From: Alphaproteobacteria bacterium
Lineage (GTDB): Bacteria; Pseudomonadota; Alphaproteobacteria; UBA8366; Aestuariispiraceae
Assembly: GCA_024743195.1 (NCBI GenBank)
Contig: JANSXE010000005.1
Span: forward strand, 1-64,000
DNA length: 64,000 nt
Reading direction: 5' to 3'
Both the position numbers and the translations under genes were made by a program. Below the pieces are notes generated by a model, which was given only the letters and a program-made list of their open reading frames with translations, ran no database searches and was not told where the DNA came from. Shown here in pieces: positions 43,089 to 52,020 of the stretch (within the stretch, counting starts at the first letter, position 1; each line of letters opens with the position of its first letter).

Positions 43089-44510
43089 ATGACCCAGACC
43101 CTGACGCCCCCCGGGCCCGCCGCAGCGCCCGCCGCGACGCCCGACCCCGAGACGCTCCTCGCCAAGTATGGCGGGCCCGTCCCCCGCTACACCAGCTATC
43201 CGACCGCGCCGCATTTCCACGCCGGCGTCATGGGCGAGACTTATGCCGGCTGGCTCGAAGCGCTGCCGGCGGATCGGCCGGTCTCGGTCTACGCCCACAT
43301 TCCCTTCTGCGACACGCTGTGCTGGTTCTGCGGCTGCCAGACCAAGATCACGCGGCGCTACAAGCCGGTGTCGGAGTATCTGGACGTGCTGGAGAAGGAG
43401 TTGGCGCTGATCCAGGCCGCGCATGGCGGGCGCGCGCTCCCCGTCAGCCACATCCATTGGGGCGGCGGCTCGCCCACCATGCTGACGCCGGACGACATCC
43501 GCCGTCTGGCCGCCTCCGTCGACGCGCATTTCGCGCGCACCGAGGACTGCGTCTTCGCGGTCGAGATCGACCCGCGCGAGATGACGGACGCGGACGTCCA
43601 GGCGCTGGCGGACGCGCGCGTCACCCGCGCGAGCCTCGGCCTGCAGGACGTGCATCCTGAGGTTCAGGCGGCGATCAACCGCATCCAGCCGATGGACGAG
43701 ACGGAGCGGCTGGCCGCGCGTCTGCGGGCGATCGGCGTGCGGCAGCTCAATCTCGACCTGATGTACGGGCTGCCGCACCAGACGGTCGAGCGGGTGCTGG
43801 CCTCGGTCGAGGCGGCGCTGGCGTTGGCGCCGGACCGGATCGCGCTTTTCGGCTACGCCCATGTGCCCTGGATGAAGACGCACCAGAAGATGATCCCGGA
43901 GGCGGCGCTGCCCGATTCGGAAGAGCGCTACCGGCAGGCCGAGGCGGCCTCGGCCGCGCTCGACGCCGCCGGCTATGTGCGCGTCGGGCTCGACCATTTC
44001 GCGAAGCCGGACGATCCGATGGCGATCGCGTTGAAGGCCGGGACCCTGAAGCGCAATTTCCAGGGCTACACCACCGACGACGCGATGAGCCTGATCGGCG
44101 TCGGCGCGTCCTCGATCGGCCGCCTGCCGCAGGGCTTCGTGCAGAACGAGGCCGCGACCGCCAAATACGCCCGCATGGTCGAGGCCGGCCGCCTGCCGGT
44201 CGCGCGCGGCAAGGCGTTCGAGGGCGACGATTTGTTGATGGGGGCGGCGATCGAGCGGCTGATGTGCGACTTCGCCGTCGACCTCGACGCGCTGTCGGCG
44301 GAGCATGGCGTAGGACGCAGCGCGTTCGACGAAGCGCGCAGCCGCCTGGCCCCGCTGGTCGCGGACGGGTTGGCGACCTTCGAGGGCGGCGCGCGGCTCA
44401 GGGCGACCGAGGCCGGCCGCCCCTACATCCGCCAGCTCGCCGCCTGCTTCGATCACTATTTCCGCGACCCGCGCCGCGCAGGCGCAGCCCGGCACTCCGC
44501 GGCAGTGTGA
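43089..44510 (+). CDS. hemN: Oxygen-independent coproporphyrinogen III oxidase
   Basis: 473 residues, a cytoplasmic radical SAM enzyme converting coproporphyrinogen III to protoporphyrinogen IX without oxygen. The [4Fe-4S] cysteines are C74, C78 and C81 in CDTLCWFCGC. RYTSYPTAPHF, HIHWGGGSPTML, QLNLDLMYGLPHQT and GIGASSIG-like GVGASSIGRLPQGF are HemN hallmarks separating it from HemW. Length matches. An FNR-type box lies in its promoter. Confidence 0.95.
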   Translation: MTQTLTPPGPAAAPAATPDPETLLAKYGGPVPRYTSYPTAPHFHAGVMGETYAGWLEALPADRPVSVYAHIPFCDTLCWFCGCQTKITRRYKPVSEYLDVLEKELALIQAAHGGRALPVSHIHWGGGSPTMLTPDDIRRLAASVDAHFARTEDCVFAVEIDPREMTDADVQALADARVTRASLGLQDVHPEVQAAINRIQPMDETERLAARLRAIGVRQLNLDLMYGLPHQTVERVLASVEAALALAPDRIALFGYAHVPWMKTHQKMIPEAALPDSEERYRQAEAASAALDAAGYVRVGLDHFAKPDDPMAIALKAGTLKRNFQGYTTDDAMSLIGVGASSIGRLPQGFVQNEAATAKYARMVEAGRLPVARGKAFEGDDLLMGAAIERLMCDFAVDLDALSAEHGVGRSAFDEARSRLAPLVADGLATFEGGARLRATEAGRPYIRQLAACFDHYFRDPRRAGAARHSAAV

Positions 44511-44645
44511 CCGCGAAGCCTCACCCCTCTCCGTAGCGCCCGCTCCCTCCCGTCCCCGCCCTGGTTGTTCCGGGAGGCGAAATCCCGTAAGCCGGAAACA
44601 GTCTTGCTGTCTGGACGAGCGTCCGATCGGGTGGAGGGGCCGTCG

Positions 44646-46112
44646 ATGATCGAGCCGGGGTCCTTGGTATCGCTGATGTGGGGCGGGGGGCTCCTCGCCC
44701 TCAACGTTCTGGTTGCGCGCGAACTAGGCAATCCGAAGTCGCGTCGGCAGATCGCCGCCGTGATTTCCGGGACGACCGACGCCGCGCGCGCCTATGCAGG
44801 CCTCGTGGAGGGGCTCATTGTCCGCGGCGTTGATCGCGCCTACGGCCTGTCGTTGCCGGGCGCAAGGAAGGTACTGATCCCGCTTACGGTCAGCTACCTC
44901 ATCGCCTTGGGCTATGTCGTCCTCGCCACGCCGGTCAAGGCCATGCTCGGATCGGAAGCCCCGCCTTTCGGGGTCTGGGTGATGAACTCCTTCCTGATCT
45001 TCTCTCCGGATCGGCCGATCGTTTATTCCTTCGCCATTTTCTGTACTTTCGTAGCTTTGATTTGGTTGACCTTTGTTTTGCTTCAAACAAACAAAGCGGA
45101 TGATCGCGTTAAGGGCGGCGATTTAAGGATCATCGACCTCATCAGCTTGCTTGGATTCTGGTTTTGCTTTACAATTTTCGTAAATGAATTGGAATATTTT
45201 TCTGTTCAATTTGTTATTTTAATACAAAATCAGTTATTTTCGGAAATTTACCTCAATATGCAAAACAAAAATACGAGAACCATCATATCTGGAATTGTTT
45301 CCACATCGATTGTTCTTCCTGTATTTGTTATTTATCTAAAATATATAAGGTTAAAAAAGTACATGATTTATACATTTTGGATCGCAACAATATCTCTGAA
45401 CATAACATTTTCCATACTCTTCGGAAAACTCGCGTTCACGCTCAGCCTCGTCGCCGTTTACGTGCTGATCCCCTTGGTGAACGCGCTGTTCGACCTGTTG
45501 TCCGTCCTGGTCACGCGCGAACTGATGACCGGATGGCTGCACGACGCGGCCGGGGCCGTCCACCGCAAGCTGCGCCTCGCCCTTTACATCGCGGCGGATC
45601 TGGTTGCGGCCTATGGCTGCATGATCCTAACGCTGTGCGCGGTGACGAGCGCGCTCGCCCTATACAACGGCGCCTTCGAGGGGGTCCTGAGGCCGGTGCA
45701 GATTCACCCCGATCCGGCAGCCGGCGCGCGGCCGGCGCTGGATTGGGGCGGCGCGCTCGACGCCTTCCACGCCGACCCGATGGGCGGCGGATTCCCGGTC
45801 ATGCTCATCGTCGTGACGACGATGATCCCGTCCGCGCTGCATCTGGCCTTCGGGCTGATCGCCGCCGCCCTGCCCGCCGTGCCGCTCCGCGCGAAGGTGC
45901 TGGAAGTCCTAGCCCTGCCGCAGGAGGAGGTCGCCCTGTTCGAGAAGGGGATCGTTCTCGGCGCGGTCGCCATCCTGCTGACGGTCACCGGCACCGCCGT
46001 CCTGGCGGCGGCTTTTCTCTTCAACATCGCAACGGACGGCGCGGTCCTGCAAGCCCTGTTCGTCGAGGGACCCTATCACATCGCCAGCCGGCTGCACGGC
46101 CGGCTGAATTGA
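44646..46112 (+). CDS. Multi-pass membrane protein of unknown function with an AT-rich core
   Basis: 488 residues from the ATG at 44646, preceded by GGAGG; I recognise no family. Hydrophobic segments occur around residues 8-25, 85-105, 115-145, 165-185, 215-240, 250-300 and further ones in 320-480, giving perhaps eight to ten membrane helices. There is a conserved-looking ending with a basic tail. Codons of roughly residues 140-260 (45060-45420) are strongly AT-rich and rich in Ile, Phe, Asn and Lys, unlike both ends and the surrounding genome. This suggests a mosaic gene or transferred segment. Function is unknown. Confidence 0.75.
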   Translation: MIEPGSLVSLMWGGGLLALNVLVARELGNPKSRRQIAAVISGTTDAARAYAGLVEGLIVRGVDRAYGLSLPGARKVLIPLTVSYLIALGYVVLATPVKAMLGSEAPPFGVWVMNSFLIFSPDRPIVYSFAIFCTFVALIWLTFVLLQTNKADDRVKGGDLRIIDLISLLGFWFCFTIFVNELEYFSVQFVILIQNQLFSEIYLNMQNKNTRTIISGIVSTSIVLPVFVIYLKYIRLKKYMIYTFWIATISLNITFSILFGKLAFTLSLVAVYVLIPLVNALFDLLSVLVTRELMTGWLHDAAGAVHRKLRLALYIAADLVAAYGCMILTLCAVTSALALYNGAFEGVLRPVQIHPDPAAGARPALDWGGALDAFHADPMGGGFPVMLIVVTTMIPSALHLAFGLIAAALPAVPLRAKVLEVLALPQEEVALFEKGIVLGAVAILLTVTGTAVLAAAFLFNIATDGAVLQALFVEGPYHIASRLHGRLN

Positions 46113-46137
46113 ACCACCCGACGCCGGGGACTCCGGT

Positions 46138-46458
46138 TCAGTGCGCCTGCTTGGCGGCTTCTTCGAACTGCGCCTTCTGCGCGTCCGTGGCGTCGCTCTG
46201 GTGCTGCGTCTTCCAATCGTCATAGGGCATGCCGTAGACGATCTCGCGCGCCTCCTCCTTGGAGAGCGCGACGCCCTGCGCCTCGGCGGCCTCGCCATAC
46301 CAGCGGCTCAGGCAGTTGCGGCAGAAGCCGGCGAGGTTCATCAGGTCGATGTTCTGGACGTCGGTGCGCGCCTGCAGATGCTCGCGCAGACGGCGGAAGG
46401 CGGCCGCCTCGAGCTCAAGGCGGGTCTGGTCGTCGAGTTTTCCGGCCGGGTCGGTCAT
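46138..46458 (-). CDS. DUF1244 family protein
   Basis: 106 residues from the ATG at 46458. The core FRRLREHLQARTDVQNIDLMNLAGFCRNCLSRWY with GMPYDDWKTQHQ is the DUF1244 signature; the two cysteines (FCRNCL) may bind metal. Short cytoplasmic helical protein of unknown role, common in proteobacteria. Convergent with the membrane-protein gene and divergent from the hypothetical gene at 46689. Confidence 0.88.
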   Translation of the reverse strand: MTDPAGKLDDQTRLELEAAAFRRLREHLQARTDVQNIDLMNLAGFCRNCLSRWYGEAAEAQGVALSKEEAREIVYGMPYDDWKTQHQSDATDAQKAQFEEAAKQAH

Positions 46459-46688
46459 CGCGCTGTCTCCTCGTCTCATCAACCGTCGCGCCTCACAGAT
46501 AGGCGACCGAGCGCCCGCCGCCAACCCCGACGCCGTCCGGCGTCGGTCTTCAGCCCCGTCTTCGGCGTTCGGGCGCCGAAAGCGGCTGTCGCGCGCGCGC
46601 CGATCGGTTAAGGTGCCGGCGCACCATGGCGCCGCGCCCCGGGCGGGCCTGCGCCGCCGCGGACCCGCCAACGGAACCTCGGGGACTG

Positions 46689-47906
46689 ATGGACAAGGAA
46701 GACCTCAACCGGCTGATCTCCTCCGGGAAGTATCTCTGCTTCAAGCCGAACATGATGCAGCCCCGCCCCGAGCCGGGGGCCGAGGGCGGCGAGGACGGGG
46801 CCGAGCAAACCGCCTCGAAGGAGCCGCGGGCGGAGCTGTTCGATCTCGCGCTCTTGCAGCAGTCGATCTATTTCAAGGAAACCGCGGCCGACGAGGACGG
46901 CGACATCCGCACCGACACCCGCGTGATGCTGGCCTTCGACGAGCACGACCCCCTTCAGGGCGGAATCTCCAGCTCCGCCAAACCGTCGATCCTGATCCCG
47001 GCGTTGGAGAAATGGTACGGCGGGGCGGGCAAGATAACGCTCAGCGACCATGACATGCAGGTGCTGGACGTCTTGGCGCGGGCGCCGACCTTCGACCCCT
47101 TCATCCTGATGTCCTATCGCGCCGATCTGGAGCAGCAGCGCACGATCCATCCCGCCTATTTCGAGGTCGACCAGGCGACCTCGAACGGCGTGCGGCGGGT
47201 GATCGAAAGCCGGGCCGCCCGCCTGGTCAAGCTGGCGCTCGCCATGGACGACGCGGTCGATCTCGACACGCCCGGTGCGGAGGGCGCCGACGCGCAGACG
47301 CCAAACCCCTTCGGCCCGGACGAGGCGCTGCTGTCCCGCCAACGCAGCATCACGACCTCGCTGGCCAAGGCGATCTGGACGACGCGGATGGACGAGCAGA
47401 GCAAGGAGTTGCTCGCCGGCTTCCGCATCGCGGAGGGCGACATGGCCCGCGTGCTCTTCGCCTGGAAGGGGATCAGCTACTACGAGTTCCTGTTCCGCGG
47501 CCTCGTGAACGAGCACAAGGACTTCTTCCGCTGGCTGGGCGCGGACGACTCGCTGCCGCGCGACAAGCACCAGATGCGTCCCGGCGAATGGGAGACGATG
47601 GTCGAGCAGCGCAAGAACGCGGTCACCGCGATCCGCCAGAGCTATCTGCGCTGCGCCAACGTCCTGAAACGCTATGACGACGCCTATGAGGCGCTGACAG
47701 ACAAACAGGACCCCAAGCCGTTCCAGCGCTTCCTGATGGCGGCGCCGGGCCTGTTCCAAGGCTTGGGAATGAGCATCGGGCGCTTCGGCCACGCCAGCAA
47801 GGCGTGGAGCGACCTCACCAACCAGGGCCGCCGCATGCGCCTGAGCGCGTCCAAGCTGGAGCCCTTCTACGAGTTCGTGTTGAGTCTGGGGCGTCCGGCG
47901 GACTGA
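46689..47906 (+). CDS. Conserved hypothetical cytoplasmic protein
   Basis: 405 residues from the ATG at 46689 with GGGGA before it. It begins MDKEDLNRLISSGKYLCFKP, has an acidic linker (residues 27-45), and continues with a mixed but mainly helical soluble sequence: YFEVDQATSNGVRRVIESRAARLVKLAL, ITTSLAKAIWTTRMDEQSKELL and KGISYYEFLFRGLVNEHKDFFRWLG. No signal peptide or membrane segment. I do not recognise the family. Amino-acid use is natural throughout, so it is certainly a gene. Confidence 0.8.
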   Translation: MDKEDLNRLISSGKYLCFKPNMMQPRPEPGAEGGEDGAEQTASKEPRAELFDLALLQQSIYFKETAADEDGDIRTDTRVMLAFDEHDPLQGGISSSAKPSILIPALEKWYGGAGKITLSDHDMQVLDVLARAPTFDPFILMSYRADLEQQRTIHPAYFEVDQATSNGVRRVIESRAARLVKLALAMDDAVDLDTPGAEGADAQTPNPFGPDEALLSRQRSITTSLAKAIWTTRMDEQSKELLAGFRIAEGDMARVLFAWKGISYYEFLFRGLVNEHKDFFRWLGADDSLPRDKHQMRPGEWETMVEQRKNAVTAIRQSYLRCANVLKRYDDAYEALTDKQDPKPFQRFLMAAPGLFQGLGMSIGRFGHASKAWSDLTNQGRRMRLSASKLEPFYEFVLSLGRPAD

Positions 47907-47912
47907 CGCGCG

Positions 47913-48308
47913 TCACGCCGCTTGCGAGACCTCCTGCGCCACCTGTCCCGATTCGATCAGCGCCTGGGTTTCCCACAAGGCGTCGCGAAGTCTCTCCCAA
48001 AGCTCCTCCGTCTGCGGGGCGGGGAAATCGTCCTTGTCGCGACCTGCGGAGGCGTCGGCGATGGCCTGCGCACAGGCGCGGACCGCCTTCAGGCCGAACC
48101 GGTCGGCGATCACCGTGATCTGCTTGAGGCGCCGGCGCAGCACCTCGACCCGCTCCGCCTCCAGCACCTCGCGGGCGAGTTTCCAGAGCTGACGCACGAC
48201 TTCCTTCAAGGCCGGCTCGAAGACGGGGCCGCTCATCTCGGCGTGCACGGCCTCCATCCGCGGGCGGTCGATCAGAGCGTCCGACGAGAGACCCACGACA
48301 GCGGTCAT
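47913..48308 (-). CDS. Hypothetical helical protein
   Basis: 131 residues, nearly all helical by composition: KEVVRQLWKLAREVLEAERVEVLRRRLKQI, DRFGLKAVRACAQAIADAS and ELWERLRDALWETQALI. The arrangement loosely recalls an HPt-type four-helix bundle, but no phosphorylatable HxxK site is seen. Convergent with the hypothetical gene at 46689 (6 bp gap). A 9 bp inverted repeat lies just upstream of its ATG. Confidence 0.65.
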   Translation of the reverse strand: MTAVVGLSSDALIDRPRMEAVHAEMSGPVFEPALKEVVRQLWKLAREVLEAERVEVLRRRLKQITVIADRFGLKAVRACAQAIADASAGRDKDDFPAPQTEELWERLRDALWETQALIESGQVAQEVSQAA

Positions 48309-48324
48309 CGGGAACGGTTTTCCT

Positions 48325-48355
48325 TGCAGAACGGGTTAACGGTCATCGTTCTGCA
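48325..48355. repeat. 9-bp inverted repeat TGCAGAACG-N13-CGTTCTGCA
   Basis: Perfect arms at 48325-48333 and 48347-48355, 17 bp upstream of the hypothetical gene's ATG and 55 bp past the YbdK-type gene. No T run follows in either direction, so an operator or mRNA hairpin is more likely than a terminator. Confidence 0.5.
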
Positions 48356-48409
48356 GGCTAGACGGGGCCGGTTAAGATTCCGTTTACACGCCGCGCGGGG
48401 CGCGCACTG

Positions 48410-49555
48410 TCAAACCCCTGCAACCGTCTCCTCGACCAGCCAGTCGACGACGGATTTGAGGGCCGCCTGCTTGTCCGCGCCGGCGTCGAGCGCGGCGTGA
48501 TAGACGCGCAGCTGATTGTGGGCCGACGTGCCGCGCTCGAGGATCGTGCGGGCGTGGGCGCATTCGGCGGCGCAGCCCAGCCGCTCCTGATCCGGCGCGG
48601 TCAGCTCCAGGATCTCCTCCAACAACCCGTCGAAGGCGCCGATGCGGCCGACCCCGAAATCCACCAGCCCCTCGTCGAAACCGTAGCGCTGGGCGCGCCA
48701 GCGGTTCTCCTGGATCAGCATGTTGGAATAGGTGCGCCAGCGCTGATTCGAGCGGCGCAACCGCTGCAGCATGGAGAGCAGACAGGCGTAGAGCGCCGCG
48801 ACCGCAATCCCGTCCTCCAGGCGTGTGCAGATGTCGGGGATGCGCATCTCCAATGTGGGGAACTTCCAATGCGCCCGCACGTCCCACCAGATCTTCGACG
48901 CATCCTCCAACAGGCCCGCGTCGACCAGCACCTGCACGTGGCGCTCATAATCGCTCCAACTGTCGAATCGCTCCGGCAGGCCGGTGCGCGGCAGTTCGTC
49001 GAAGACCGCCAGGCGGTAGCATTTCAGGCCCGTATCCGCGCCCTGCCAGAACGGGCTGGAGGTGCTGAGCGCCAAGAGATGCGGCAGGAAGTACGCGATC
49101 TGCGCCAGCAGATCCATCCGGTGGTCGTCGTTGCCGAAGCCGACATGGACGTGCATGCCGCAGATCACCAGGCGCCGCGCCACCCCCTGCAGATCGTTGG
49201 CGAGCATGTTGTAGCGCGCCTTGTCCGTGTGCTGGACGGAAGCCCACTGGGCGCTGGGGTGGGTCGAGGCGGCGATCGCCGCCAGCCCTTGATTGCGCGC
49301 GGCGCGGGCGACGGCGCCGCGCAACCGGACGAGCTTCTCCGCCACCTCGCCGATCGAGTGGCAGACGGCCGTGCCGACCTCGACCTGCGCCTTCAGGAAC
49401 TCCGGCGTGACGGCGCCGACGGTCTCGTCGATCGCGTCCTGCACTTCGGCGATCACCGCCTCCTGGGTCTCGGTGTGCCCGGCGAGCTCGCCCGTGGCCG
49501 GGTCGACCAGGAGGTATTCCTCCTCGATCCCGATGGTGAAGTCGTCCGTCGTCAT
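48410..49555 (-). CDS. YbdK-type carboxylate-amine ligase (GCS2 family)
   Basis: 381 residues of the glutamate-cysteine-ligase-2 superfamily. Motifs include FTIGIEEEYLLVDPATGEL, EFLKAQVEVGTAVC, VICGMHVHVGFGNDDHRM (metal-binding HVHV) and WWDVRAHWKFPTLEMRIPDICTR. Such proteins join a carboxylate (often glutamate) to an amine with ATP; E. coli YbdK has weak gamma-glutamylcysteine ligase activity. Next gene upstream is an N-formylglutamate amidohydrolase, a pairing seen widely in alphaproteobacteria. Confidence 0.9.
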   Translation of the reverse strand: MTTDDFTIGIEEEYLLVDPATGELAGHTETQEAVIAEVQDAIDETVGAVTPEFLKAQVEVGTAVCHSIGEVAEKLVRLRGAVARAARNQGLAAIAASTHPSAQWASVQHTDKARYNMLANDLQGVARRLVICGMHVHVGFGNDDHRMDLLAQIAYFLPHLLALSTSSPFWQGADTGLKCYRLAVFDELPRTGLPERFDSWSDYERHVQVLVDAGLLEDASKIWWDVRAHWKFPTLEMRIPDICTRLEDGIAVAALYACLLSMLQRLRRSNQRWRTYSNMLIQENRWRAQRYGFDEGLVDFGVGRIGAFDGLLEEILELTAPDQERLGCAAECAHARTILERGTSAHNQLRVYHAALDAGADKQAALKSVVDWLVEETVAGV

Positions 49556-49643
49556 CGCTGCGCGCTCCCTCTCGTCCGGGCCGCCGCCCGACCGTCCCGC
49601 TCAGTCCCGTCCGGCGCAGTCTAGGATGATTTCAGAGCCCGCG

Positions 49644-50459
49644 TCAGCCGCGGTAAGGCGTGAAGAGCGCATCGTCGGCCAGGGCCGGGCGCAGGGCCTC
49701 CGCCAGGATCTCGGCGAAGCGGAACTGTCCTTCTTCGGTGCGGATCAGGTCTTGGCGCACTTCGAACAAGACGTTGGGCAGGCCGGCCGGCAGGGCGTGC
49801 GTCTCGATCGTGTAGCCGAAGGAGTCGAGCCCCGAATAGGGCTTGTTGTCGCCGATCGTCAGCCCGGAATCGACGCGCGCGAGATCCGCCATCACCCGCT
49901 CCGCCATCCGGCGGTCGCGGTTCGAGAGAACGCCGACATGCCAGGGTCGGCGCGCGCCCTTGTAGACGTCGGTGCAGCTGTGGACGGAGATCACAGCGGG
50001 ATGCGGCGTCTCCCGGCGCTTCGCGGCCAGCATGTCGGCCAGCGCGTCGTGATAGGGACGGAACAGCCGCGCCACCCGCTGGGCGCGTTCGGCCGGCGTC
50101 AAATTGCGGTTCCCCGCGATCACCGTCCCGTCGTAGATCTCCCGGATCGAGGTGAAGTCGTCGGGCGGCCGGTTGATGTCGATCACGAGGCGCGAGTAGT
50201 TTGACAGCACCGCCGGCGCATCGATCAACGCCGACAGTCGCCGGGCGAGGCCGGCCGCGCCGATGTCATAGGCGATGTGCCGCTCCATCGCGGCCGCGAC
50301 CGCCCCCAGATCGCCCAGCGCCTTCGGCGTGCGGTTGGAGGCGTGGTCGCACGCGATGACGGCCCGCGCCGCCCCGTCGGGGTGGACGCGTTCGAAGGGC
50401 GGCGGATCGTCGGGGCCCAGAAGCGGCGGAGCCGCAGGTTTCTCGGCGGTTCGATGCAT
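49644..50459 (-). CDS. N-formylglutamate amidohydrolase family protein
   Basis: 271 residues from the ATG at 50459. CDHASNRTPKALGDLG, HIAYDIGAAGLARRLSALIDAPAVLSNYSRLVIDINR and VISVHSCTDVYKG with NVLFEVRQDLI are HutG-like. It hydrolyses formamide bonds, classically N-formylglutamate from histidine breakdown. No hut genes are near, so the true substrate may be another acyl-amino acid, perhaps made or used by the ligase downstream. Confidence 0.87.
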   Translation of the reverse strand: MHRTAEKPAAPPLLGPDDPPPFERVHPDGAARAVIACDHASNRTPKALGDLGAVAAAMERHIAYDIGAAGLARRLSALIDAPAVLSNYSRLVIDINRPPDDFTSIREIYDGTVIAGNRNLTPAERAQRVARLFRPYHDALADMLAAKRRETPHPAVISVHSCTDVYKGARRPWHVGVLSNRDRRMAERVMADLARVDSGLTIGDNKPYSGLDSFGYTIETHALPAGLPNVLFEVRQDLIRTEEGQFRFAEILAEALRPALADDALFTPYRG

Positions 50460-50606
50460 GGCGGGCGCGATCATAGCGATCGCCGCGGGCATGGAAAGCC
50501 CCGGAGCATTCAACGGCGCTCCCGGTTCGGCTGGCGAGCGGGCGAATCGCCCGCTACCTTTACGCCTGAGCGCAAACCGCACGGGCCATCCTCCGAAGCG
50601 CAGGCG

Positions 50607-51134
50607 ATGCAGAGTTTCGATCCCAAGGACCGCGAGCGTTTCCGCAAGATCGTCGGCGTCATGGAAGGCGCGACGATCGAGGGCGAGCGCGCCGCCGCCC
50701 GCCAGGCCGCAGAGCGTCTGGCGGCGCTCAACGGCATGACGCTGGACGAGGCGATCCTGGACGCCCATCCGGAGCGCGACGACGGCCGGATCGACGCCGA
50801 GGAGCGGCGCGCGCGACGTCGCGACTTCGAGGCCTGGGCCGCCCGCCAGACCCGAATGAACGCCGCCTACGAGCGCGCCGAGAAGGAGCGCTTCGAAGAG
50901 GCGAAGCGCGAGGCCGTGCGCCGCGGCTATCGCCCGGAGGAGGAGCCGCGCCCGCGCCGCGCGCGCGCCGCCTACCGGGCGCGCTACGCCCCCAGCGGCT
51001 ACAAGCCCACGGCGGAGGATCGCTTCCGTCTGATCGCCGGCCTGCTTCGCGACGGCGTCAGCCTGCGGCGCGCCGCCGATCTGGCCGACGCGCCGGCGAA
51101 CGAGGTGGCGCGGATCTGGCTGCTGATCCGCTGA
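50607..51134 (+). CDS. DUF2786-type hypothetical protein
   Basis: 175 residues from the ATG at 50607. The N-terminal KDRERFRKIVGVMEGATIEGERAAARQAAERLAALNGMTLDEAI resembles the DUF2786 motif, followed by a long Arg/Glu/Ala charged helix (residues 60-120) and a C-terminal FRLIAGLLRDGVSLRRAADLADAPANEVARIWLLI that looks like a helix-turn-helix. It may bind DNA or RNA, but the function is unknown. Divergent from the amidohydrolase gene. Confidence 0.75.
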   Translation: MQSFDPKDRERFRKIVGVMEGATIEGERAAARQAAERLAALNGMTLDEAILDAHPERDDGRIDAEERRARRRDFEAWAARQTRMNAAYERAEKERFEEAKREAVRRGYRPEEEPRPRRARAAYRARYAPSGYKPTAEDRFRLIAGLLRDGVSLRRAADLADAPANEVARIWLLIR

Positions 51135-51223
51135 GCGCGCGAGGCCCTGTCGCGTCCGGCGTTTGTCAATCAAACGAGACAGGCGTATCCTGACCGACGG
51201 TAGAGGGGGGAAAGGCCGTGGCG

Positions 51224-51958
51224 ATGGACGACCTCATGATCAAGGGCGCGGTTGAGCCCGGCGCGCCGGCGCGCGAGACGATTTCGGACCGGGTCGCGGC
51301 CGACGTCCTGCGCATGGTGGCGAGCGGCGAGATCGCGCCCGGGGAGCGTCTGCCGTCCGAGCGCCGATTGGCGGAAATGCTGGGCGTCAGCCGCGTCTCG
51401 GTGCGCGCGGCCCTGCAACGTCTCAAGGCCCAGGGCTTTCTCGACGCCGTGCAGGGCGGCGGCACGCGGGTGGTCAAGAAGACCTGCGATCCAGACCCGG
51501 CGCTGGCGGAGCTGGTGCGCCTCGACCGGTCGAACCTCGTCGATCTGATGGATTTGCGCGCGGAGATGGAGGCCTGGGCGGCGCGGCGCGCGGCCCAGAA
51601 CGCCGGTCCGCAGGATCGCGCCGCACTGCGCGCCGCGCTCGCCGCCATGGAGGCGGACGCCGCCCCGACCCCGGCGCACAAGGCGGAGGCCGACGTCGCC
51701 TTCCATCTGGCCGTGGCGCGGGCCTCGCACAGCGTCGTCTACCAGCATCTGTTGCGCGTGGTGCGCGGCACGCTGGCGGAGATGCTGACCTATCACCGCA
51801 CCGAACTGTTCGCGACGCCGTCCGACGACCGGACGGTCATGCAGCATCATGCGGACATCGTCGACGCGATCGAAAGCGGCGATGCGGACGCCGCCGAAGC
51901 CGCCATGCGCCGCCACCTCGACTGGACGCGCGACCATTACCGCCGCAGCGGGCGCTGA
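51224..51958 (+). CDS. FadR/GntR-family transcriptional regulator
   Basis: 244 residues from the ATG at 51224, 8 nt after GGGGGGAAAGG; a GTG two codons earlier is less well spaced. The winged helix (ISDRVAADVLRMVASGEIAPGERLPSERRLAEMLGVSRVSVRAALQRLKAQGFL) is followed by an FCD effector domain with DLMDLRAEMEAWAARRAA and the metal-binding His/Asp set (FHLAVARASHS, HHADIVDAIESGD, MRRHLDW). It probably responds to an organic acid and may regulate the oxidoreductase or TRAP cluster downstream. Confidence 0.9.
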   Translation: MDDLMIKGAVEPGAPARETISDRVAADVLRMVASGEIAPGERLPSERRLAEMLGVSRVSVRAALQRLKAQGFLDAVQGGGTRVVKKTCDPDPALAELVRLDRSNLVDLMDLRAEMEAWAARRAAQNAGPQDRAALRAALAAMEADAAPTPAHKAEADVAFHLAVARASHSVVYQHLLRVVRGTLAEMLTYHRTELFATPSDDRTVMQHHADIVDAIESGDADAAEAAMRRHLDWTRDHYRRSGR

Positions 51959-51992
51959 GTCGCATCCGCCCGAACGCCGACCCCTTGCCAAG

Positions 51993-52010
51993 GTAAAACG
52001 ATCGTTCTAC
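51993..52010 (+). promoter_or_regulatory. TetR-type operator, near-perfect palindrome GTAAAACGATCGTTCTAC
   Basis: An 18 bp inverted repeat with a perfect AACGATCGTT core and one mismatched pair lies 11-28 bp before the TetR gene's ATG. Its place argues for autorepression of the TetR-oxidoreductase pair. Confidence 0.7.
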
Positions 52011-52020
52011 CCTCCGCGGC

